This document shows positions 15,819 to 20,229 of a DNA stretch of 20,229 nt, one piece after another; positions within the stretch are counted from its first letter, which is position 1; every line of letters starts with the position of its first letter. The stretch covers positions 13,500-33,728 of the forward strand of contig DDQN01000053.1 in NCBI GenBank assembly GCA_002342685.1, read 5' to 3'. A program made the translations under genes and the position numbers. Below the pieces are notes generated by a model. It was not told the origin of the DNA and made no database searches. It saw nothing but the letters and a program-made list of their open reading frames with translations. The stretch is from Vibrio sp. UBA2441 (GTDB lineage Bacteria > Pseudomonadota > Gammaproteobacteria > Enterobacterales > Vibrionaceae).

Positions 15819-16613
15819 ATGATAGAGTTTGGAGCAATACTGAAGCGTTTAAGGAGCTATATGGAGCTTAGCCAAAACGATTTGGTTAATTTGATTGCTA
15901 AAAATGATTCAAAATTTTCAGGACTGGATGTCGTCACAATAAGTCGTTGGGAAAATGACGTAGTGATCCCTACTCATCGAAAGCAAGTAGAGCTGTTTTT
16001 AGCTGCGGGTTATTCATTATTTGACTATGTAGAAAAAAATAGTGACCTTCTAAACTTATCATTTACGCATCATAATATAAAGGAGTCTTATGTATGGGAG
16101 AATTCAGATTCTTTAGAAATTAGTAATGTAATTTACAAAGTAATTGACTCTGGAGATGGTGAAGGAAATAAAACATTCTGTGTGTTATATAGTGATAAGG
16201 CTGGAATTCCAGTGGGTCAATTGACATATAACATTATGTCTGAGCAACAGTATTGGAAGTTGCTAGGTAGAAGAAGTGTAGACACTGAGGAAATCTCTGT
16301 AAAAGGCCCTCCCTGTATGGTGATCAATTCAATATTTTGCCTTTCCGATCAAATTATCATTCATATGCTCGGGTTTATAGTAAAAAAACTTTTACATGGC
16401 GAAATTGAATATATTGGCTACTTTAGCAATAACAAAAAATCAAACATTAAAAGGTTCTTAAAATCAATTGGTTTTAAGACATATGATGATAAAGGTACTT
16501 TTTCATCATATGTCCTGTCATATTTTGATGCTATCTACAATAGAGAACTGTTCCATTGTGCCGCTATTTCAGAACAAAAAGGTGTTGCTAATGTCAATGT
16601 CAACAATTCGTAA
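15819..16613 (+). CDS. XRE-type helix-turn-helix protein with C-terminal GNAT-like domain, 264 aa
   Basis: An XRE/Cro-type DNA-binding domain occupies residues 4-65 (LSQNDLVNLI as the first helix pair, VTISRWEN at 39-46 as the recognition region). The remainder (about 75-250) is not a standard XRE effector. The strand GIPVGQLTYNI (129-139), a late helix RFLKSIGF (212-219) and the final NRELF (231-235) resemble the layout of a GNAT acetyltransferase, but the acetyl-CoA loop (R/QxxGxG/A) is not evident, so it may be a sensor or degenerate domain. It is a paralog of the gene at 18497, with the same order of motifs. Its 3' end overlaps the REC-EAL-HPt gene by 23 nt, implying coupled expression. 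Function beyond DNA binding is unknown. Confidence 0.75.
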   Translation: MIEFGAILKRLRSYMELSQNDLVNLIAKNDSKFSGLDVVTISRWENDVVIPTHRKQVELFLAAGYSLFDYVEKNSDLLNLSFTHHNIKESYVWENSDSLEISNVIYKVIDSGDGEGNKTFCVLYSDKAGIPVGQLTYNIMSEQQYWKLLGRRSVDTEEISVKGPPCMVINSIFCLSDQIIIHMLGFIVKKLLHGEIEYIGYFSNNKKSNIKRFLKSIGFKTYDDKGTFSSYVLSYFDAIYNRELFHCAAISEQKGVANVNVNNS

Positions 16614-18117
16614 AAATATTCTTATCGTGGAGGATCAACCATTTTTTCAAGAAGTTCTATGCTCTGCATTGAAAAAATCGATACCGGAAGCAAAAAATAT
16701 AGAATGCGTAAACAGTGGCAACAGTGCAATACGGTCATTGAAGCGATATTTCAATGAGATTAAGGTTGTTTTTCTGGATATAAAGATGGAGGACGGAGAT
16801 GGAATTTCCGTATTAAATTATCTGGTAGAGAAAGAGTTATCTCATATACCCGTATATATAGTAAGCTCTTTAGATCGTGACTTTATTGAATTTGTTATGA
16901 AATCAATAGTTGACTTAGATGTTAGAGTTGTTGGATTTATTCCCAAGGAAACTCCAAACTCAATTTATGAACGTATCGAACTGCTGAGAAGCGATATTGT
17001 TAAGTATATTTTTCAAGCATATTCTGGAGTTGATAAAACGAGAATTGATCGTCACTATCTACAAAAGGATATAATATCGCAAATTGACGATGATTTAATG
17101 CTTTACGTGCAACCAAAAATTGAATTACAGACCGAAACAATAGTGGGTTTCGAAGTATTAACCCGGTTGTGTAATGATTATGATGGCATAATCGAACCTA
17201 GTGAGTTTCTCCCTCTGCTTACTACACATTTATTAAATAAACATTTTAATATCACCGTGATTAAGCAGTCATTTTTGTTACAATCCGAACTTGTTTCAAA
17301 GGGGGTTATTACCAATCTTTCCATTAACATAGACCCCTGGGCATTGGAATGCTCGGCGTTTGTCGATGAAATAGAAAAATTGACCAAGGACTTTGACTTC
17401 GATCTTGGGTCTATAACATTTGAACTGACAGAGCTACCAGGAGACGATTCAAGTCAATTACACTTAAACATAGCTAAGTTGAAACTCATGGGGTTTAAGT
17501 TAGCCTTGGATGATTTTGGTAAAGGTTTTTCGAATATGGATAGATTGAATGACATACCATTCGATGAGATAAAATTTGATAGAAGCTTAATACTCGAACT
17601 GACACGAGACAAAAATAGTGAGGCATTATTGCAGGCCTTAATTGAGTTTGTGCTGAGTCGGGGATCAAAAGTAACCGCTGAAGGTATTGATAATGCTCAG
17701 CTAGCAGAGTTGTTGAAAGAGATGGGATGTGATGAGGCCCAAGGATATTATTACTCAATACCTAAGCCTTCAAGCGAAATTCATATTATGTATAAAAATA
17801 TGTTTAACCAAAGAATATCAAAGTTGTTAGGTAATATAGACAGAGCGACCTTTACTACTTTGTATGATTTGTTTTTTGATGATTTTTATAATGCAATAGA
17901 TGATTTTGTCGTTGAACATCATACCCACGGTATCAAACAAAATTTTGATGATGAAAAGAAAGTATTTGCACACCACATCAGAGGAATGATGAAAACGGCT
18001 GGTTTTTACGAAAGCATACGGCATATTGACGAATATGAGAAGTGTAATAGGGTGGAGTGTTTGATTGTGTTAAAGAAATCTATTTCATATTGTCAGAAAT
18101 TCTATTTTATTAAATAG
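16591..18117 (+). CDS. REC-EAL-HPt response regulator, probable c-di-GMP phosphodiesterase
   Basis: This 508-residue protein has a receiver domain (E14-D15, phospho-acceptor D63 in FLDIKM, K119), then an EAL domain at about 165-395. Catalytic positions look complete: E188 (EVL in place of EAL), N246, E278 (ELTE), D307-D308 (DDFGKG), K328, E364 (AEG) and Q384. It should hydrolyse c-di-GMP under phosphorylation control. The last 100 residues contain an HPt-like signature (AHHIRGMMKTAG) with probable phospho-histidine H461. I chose ATG 16591, with AAAAAGGTG upstream, because the open frame further upstream lies inside the XRE-type gene and encodes nothing family-like. The nearby hybrid kinase lacks an HPt, so the two probably form a phosphorelay. 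Confidence 0.85.
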   Translation: MSMSTIRKNILIVEDQPFFQEVLCSALKKSIPEAKNIECVNSGNSAIRSLKRYFNEIKVVFLDIKMEDGDGISVLNYLVEKELSHIPVYIVSSLDRDFIEFVMKSIVDLDVRVVGFIPKETPNSIYERIELLRSDIVKYIFQAYSGVDKTRIDRHYLQKDIISQIDDDLMLYVQPKIELQTETIVGFEVLTRLCNDYDGIIEPSEFLPLLTTHLLNKHFNITVIKQSFLLQSELVSKGVITNLSINIDPWALECSAFVDEIEKLTKDFDFDLGSITFELTELPGDDSSQLHLNIAKLKLMGFKLALDDFGKGFSNMDRLNDIPFDEIKFDRSLILELTRDKNSEALLQALIEFVLSRGSKVTAEGIDNAQLAELLKEMGCDEAQGYYYSIPKPSSEIHIMYKNMFNQRISKLLGNIDRATFTTLYDLFFDDFYNAIDDFVVEHHTHGIKQNFDDEKKVFAHHIRGMMKTAGFYESIRHIDEYEKCNRVECLIVLKKSISYCQKFYFIK

Positions 18118-18307
18118 TATCTTCTTCTGTTTTGAATAATGATGAAATGAAATTTATCTCGTTGTCAGATAGATGGCTATCCACTTCATTTTGAATATTG
18201 TTTTTTTTGCTACTGCTGTAAATTCGATCTGTTAAAATTTCAAATTCATCTTTATTCAGTGAATGTACTAAATGTTCTATTTTCTTGATGGTAGAATAAT
18301 TTGTCAT
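18110..18307 (-). CDS. Small hypothetical protein, 65 aa
   Basis: A minus-strand frame starting MTNYSTIKKIEHLVHSLNKD encodes a charged, helical, acidic small protein that I do not recognise. It converges on the EAL gene and overlaps its end by 8 nt. The ribosome site is weak (CTGAG). Support comes from good amphipathic composition and from filling the gap between two rightward genes. It could be a small regulator or partner of the neighbouring signalling genes, or a chance frame. Confidence 0.45.
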   Translation of the reverse strand: MTNYSTIKKIEHLVHSLNKDEFEILTDRIYSSSKKNNIQNEVDSHLSDNEINFISSLFKTEEDTI

Positions 18308-18496
18308 AACTCAGGCTTAATGATTATTGTTAATCAATCATATCAGAGTCGAGAATCAAATTTATTAGCATATTAAAATTAATTATTGCTCATTAATGTA
18401 TATATAACACTAGCAAATTTTTGATTACAGTTACCGGAACTCATGACTACATATCGTTGTGTTCATGTTAACTGTTTGTAGGTAGTGGTATTTAGG
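18308..18496. promoter_or_regulatory. Divergent intergenic region with a short inverted repeat
   Basis: The region separates the 65-aa gene from the second XRE-type gene and is very AT-rich. A 6-bp-arm inverted repeat (TGATTA, TTGT, TAATCA) lies at 18321-18336, just upstream of the leftward start. I see no clear -35/-10 pair, although AT-rich segments such as TATATATAAC around 18399 could serve as a -10. Confidence 0.35.
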
Positions 18497-19240
18497 ATGA
18501 AGAAAGTAATAGATTTTGGTTATGTAGTTAGAAAAATAAGACGCATGATGAATGTTTCTCAAAGTCAATTCGTTTCATGTATTGACAATAGTCAGTATGA
18601 CTTTTCAGGGGTAGATGCGGTTACGATCAGTCGTTGGGAAAATGGAGTTATAAACCCAAGTCATCGTCGCCAGGTCGAACTGTTAAAATCTCTGGATTTA
18701 GAACTGCACGATATCGTTGACTCAGGAAGTTTTAACCTTAACCGTACTGAGCTAGAGCTCTACCTAATGAAGTATACACTTAAGGATTTTCCTTGGGATT
18801 TTTGCGATGAACAGACAGAAAAAGAGTATACCGCTTACCAAGTTATTAGTGATAGCAGTGAAGAGAATAAGAGTATTGTGTATTCCTGTAATACTTCTGG
18901 CATCCCGCTAGCGCAAGTTACCTATAATATAGAGCAAAATAACATCAATGAGGGCGACACGTACCTTGTTGTTAAATCTTTATCTTGTGGTTCAAAAACT
19001 ATTTTTTTGGAAATAATTTCTTACATATTCAAGTATGTGTTGAGTAAAAAAGTTATGGCTATTTTGTTTTATACTAATAATAAATCGTCTCCAACTGGGA
19101 AGGTATTTAAAAAACTAGGCTTCAACCTAATTAAGAAGGAGCATGACAAATTCGTAAATATTATTACTATTGATGGTATCGTTTATAATAGAGAGTTGTT
19201 TTTGATTTCATGTAAAGATAAATCGCAGTTATATGTATAA
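18497..19240 (+). CDS. Second XRE-type helix-turn-helix protein with GNAT-like C-terminal domain, 247 aa
   Basis: This is a paralog of the 15819-16613 gene. The N-terminal XRE domain (about 6-68) has SRWENG in VTISRWEN (42-49), and is followed by a shared effector region: SGIPLAQVTYNI (134-145), VFKKLGF (203-209) and IVYNRELF (228-235). The shared order and spacing, including the closing YNRELF, indicate gene duplication. The C-terminal part resembles a GNAT fold without a clear acetyl-CoA loop. I chose ATG 18497 because it aligns with the paralog (MKKVIDFG against MIEFG). The frame also opens at a GTG at 18485, and neither has an ideal Shine-Dalgarno. It is the last gene of the AT-rich signalling island; its target is unknown. 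Confidence 0.73.
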   Translation: MKKVIDFGYVVRKIRRMMNVSQSQFVSCIDNSQYDFSGVDAVTISRWENGVINPSHRRQVELLKSLDLELHDIVDSGSFNLNRTELELYLMKYTLKDFPWDFCDEQTEKEYTAYQVISDSSEENKSIVYSCNTSGIPLAQVTYNIEQNNINEGDTYLVVKSLSCGSKTIFLEIISYIFKYVLSKKVMAILFYTNNKSSPTGKVFKKLGFNLIKKEHDKFVNIITIDGIVYNRELFLISCKDKSQLYV

Positions 19241-19423
19241 AAAAGAAACTGTTTTATGTGTAACATGATTTTTAATAGATGTTAAAAATTATATTTGATT
19301 GTATTGAACCTTAGCAATTAATTCTAAATTACATGTCGAATATGCTATTCATTAGGTAGGCTGAAGTGGTGATAATACACGGGCCAAATACGGCGATGTG
19401 ATAAATTGAAAATTGTTTTAGTT
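19241..19423. other. Gene-free AT-rich stretch leading into a terminator; possible small-RNA locus
   Basis: No convincing coding frame is present here on either strand. The last 60 bases before the terminator are more GC-rich (ACACGGGCC, CGGCGATGTG) than the rest. The stretch is either the long 3' untranslated end of the XRE-type gene or hosts a short RNA ending at 19456. I could not fix a promoter. Confidence 0.3.
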
Positions 19424-19456
19424 ACTCTATCGGTCATAGACCGATAGAGTTTTTTT
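19424..19456 (+). terminator. Strong Rho-independent terminator
   Basis: ACTCTATCGGTC pairs perfectly over 12 bp with GACCGATAGAGT around an ATA loop, followed by a run of T residues. It acts on rightward transcripts and separates the signalling island from the Crp/Fnr gene. It lies 184 nt beyond the nearest upstream stop codon. Confidence 0.9.
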
Positions 19457-19460
19457 GTTG

Positions 19461-19478
19461 TTATGTCGTACAACATAA
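19461..19478. promoter_or_regulatory. 18-bp imperfect palindrome upstream of the Crp/Fnr gene
   Basis: TTATGTCGTACAACATAA has exact 6-bp arms (TTATGT and ACATAA) with GTAC at the centre, symmetric except for one base pair. It ends 7 bp before the predicted -35 box. The size and symmetry suit a Crp/Fnr-type dimer, so autoregulation is plausible. Confidence 0.5.
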
Positions 19479-19485
19479 ACTCGGG

Positions 19486-19514
19486 TTAAACTATTTGATA
19501 AAGTTGGCTATACT
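19486..19514 (+). promoter_or_regulatory. Sigma70-type promoter of the Crp/Fnr gene
   Basis: TTAAAC (19486-19491) and TATACT (19509-19514) are separated by 17 bp. The -10 box is good, the -35 weak, as expected of an activated promoter. The predicted start near 19521 gives a leader of about 30 nt. Confidence 0.5.
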
Positions 19515-19552
19515 AGCGTTCTATCAATACTGAGTCTTTTTCTGGAGTTTCT

Positions 19553-20161
19553 TTGGATATTATTTCCATTAACCTATCGACAACAAAAACTAAGCTAGCT
19601 AAAAAGCAGGTTATTTACCGTTCAAATCAGCAAGCATGTGGTTTTTACTACTTGGCGTCAGGCATGGTGGGTTTGTACCGTATAACGGAATCAGGAAAGG
19701 AGCATTTGCTTAGAGTATATGGTGAAGGCGACTATTTTGGTTATCGGTCTTTATTCAGTCAAGAACCTTATCATTTAACAACCAGAAGTTTATTACCCAG
19801 TGTTATTCATCATGTTCATGTTAAAGATGTGCAAGAGCTTCAGGCACAAGCTCCAGAAATTTTGCAGTTTTTGCTTAAATCAGTTTGTAGGGAACTAGGT
19901 GAAGCTGAAGGTCGATTTTCAAACGTTGCGGCCTATCAAACCAAAGTTCGAGTAATAGATGCCATCGTTGAATTATTTCAAAAGTTCGATTTTTATCCTT
20001 GGACAAGCAGGGAAATCGCTGAATACTCCGGTACTGAGACGCAAACTGTCATCCGGTTTTGCAAGCTATTGAAGGAAAAGAAACTATTAGACCCTAATGT
20101 AAGAGGTATTAAGCCGTTAGATATAGAAGGACTTAAACAGCTACGAAATGAATTGGTTTAA
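19553..20161 (+). CDS. Crp/Fnr-family transcriptional regulator, 202 aa, TTG start
   Basis: The N-terminal cyclic-nucleotide-binding-type beta barrel (about 15-115) is recognisable from FYYLASGMVGLYRITESGKE and GEGDYFGYRSLF. It is followed by the long dimer helix and a Crp-type winged helix at about 145-200 (TSREIAEYSGTETQTVIRFCKLLKEKKLL). There is no N-terminal cysteine cluster, so it is not an oxygen-sensing FNR with an iron-sulfur centre. The ER-S/T residues that hold cAMP in CRP are not evident, so the ligand is unknown. TTG at 19553 is the likely start because GGAG lies 5 nt upstream and the next in-frame ATG would remove the first strands of the barrel. Its target genes are not shown by the sequence. 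Confidence 0.82.
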   Translation: MDIISINLSTTKTKLAKKQVIYRSNQQACGFYYLASGMVGLYRITESGKEHLLRVYGEGDYFGYRSLFSQEPYHLTTRSLLPSVIHHVHVKDVQELQAQAPEILQFLLKSVCRELGEAEGRFSNVAAYQTKVRVIDAIVELFQKFDFYPWTSREIAEYSGTETQTVIRFCKLLKEKKLLDPNVRGIKPLDIEGLKQLRNELV

Positions 20162-20182
20162 TTGTAACGGTAAACCGAAGAC

Positions 20183-20215
20183 GGGATAACCGGTAACCGG
20201 TCACCGGTCATCCCA
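20183..20215. repeat. Iterated ACCGGT palindromic element after the Crp/Fnr gene
   Basis: Three ACCGGT palindromes follow one another at 7-bp steps (20189-20208), bracketed by GGGAT (20183-20187) and ATCCC (20210-20214). The whole can fold into a hairpin. No T-run follows within the window. It could be the gene's terminator stem or a dispersed palindromic repeat. Confidence 0.5.
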
Positions 20216-20229
20216 CAACCGTTATCCGG

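Noticed and set aside
18321..18336. FNR-type box upstream of the 65-aa gene
   Set aside because: The arms TGATTA and TAATCA are symmetric but lack the TTGAT/ATCAA arms in the correct register.
1..20229. CRISPR arrays, tRNA or rRNA genes, transposases and integrases
   Set aside because: I saw no regularly spaced repeats of CRISPR type, no tRNA-like cloverleaf, no rRNA sequence and no mobile-element protein anywhere in the window.

Overview
The window looks like chromosomal DNA from a marine gammaproteobacterium. The evidence is indirect: moderate-to-low GC, the run of periplasmic c-type cytochromes and peroxidases, sigma54-type control, and a UPF0597 gene at the left edge. I cannot name the genus with confidence; Vibrionaceae or an Oceanospirillales relative both fit.

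Left part (1-1119): the N-terminal part of a UPF0597/L-cysteine-desulfidase-like gene, a 58-residue acidic small protein, a strong intrinsic terminator, and a small c-type cytochrome. All are read leftwards.

Core (1196-6830, minus strand): a tight operon. Its order of transcription is a diheme cytochrome c peroxidase (idrP2-like), a second diheme peroxidase (idrP1-like), a Tat-exported Rieske subunit and an arsenite-oxidase-family molybdopterin subunit, followed by the small cytochrome. A Rieske/molybdopterin pair alone would read as arsenite oxidase (aioBA). The two fused-in peroxidase genes, and loss of one of the four residues I recall lining the arsenite site, point instead to the dissimilatory iodate reductase cluster idrABP1P2. 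The likely route is electrons from the small cytochrome c to IdrB then IdrA, iodate reduction in the periplasm, and peroxide by-product removal by the two peroxidases.

Control region (6831-7234): the idr operon diverges from an operon encoding a HEAT-repeat protein, a membrane sensor kinase (Cache-like sensor, two PAS domains) and an NtrC-family sigma54 activator (7235-13503). The intergenic region carries a good -24/-12 sigma54 promoter facing each way. Midway between them lie two near-identical 17-bp dyads, 32 bp apart and about 110-150 bp upstream of both predicted start sites. This is the expected layout for enhancers shared by divergent sigma54 promoters, so the neighbouring two-component system is the obvious candidate to control both itself and iodate reductase.

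Right part (13543-19240): a visibly AT-richer signalling island. A hybrid histidine kinase lacking an HPt domain (minus strand) diverges from an XRE-type helix-turn-helix protein, which overlaps a REC-EAL-HPt response regulator. A second, paralogous XRE-type protein follows. The C-terminal halves of the two paralogs look like degenerate GNAT acetyltransferase folds. The HPt missing from the kinase is found at the end of the EAL protein, so these genes could form a complete phosphorelay acting on c-di-GMP.

Right edge (19241-20229): a region of about 310 bp without a gene that ends in a very strong terminator, then a Crp/Fnr-family regulator starting at TTG with its own promoter and a palindromic site upstream, and finally an iterated ACCGGT palindromic repeat.
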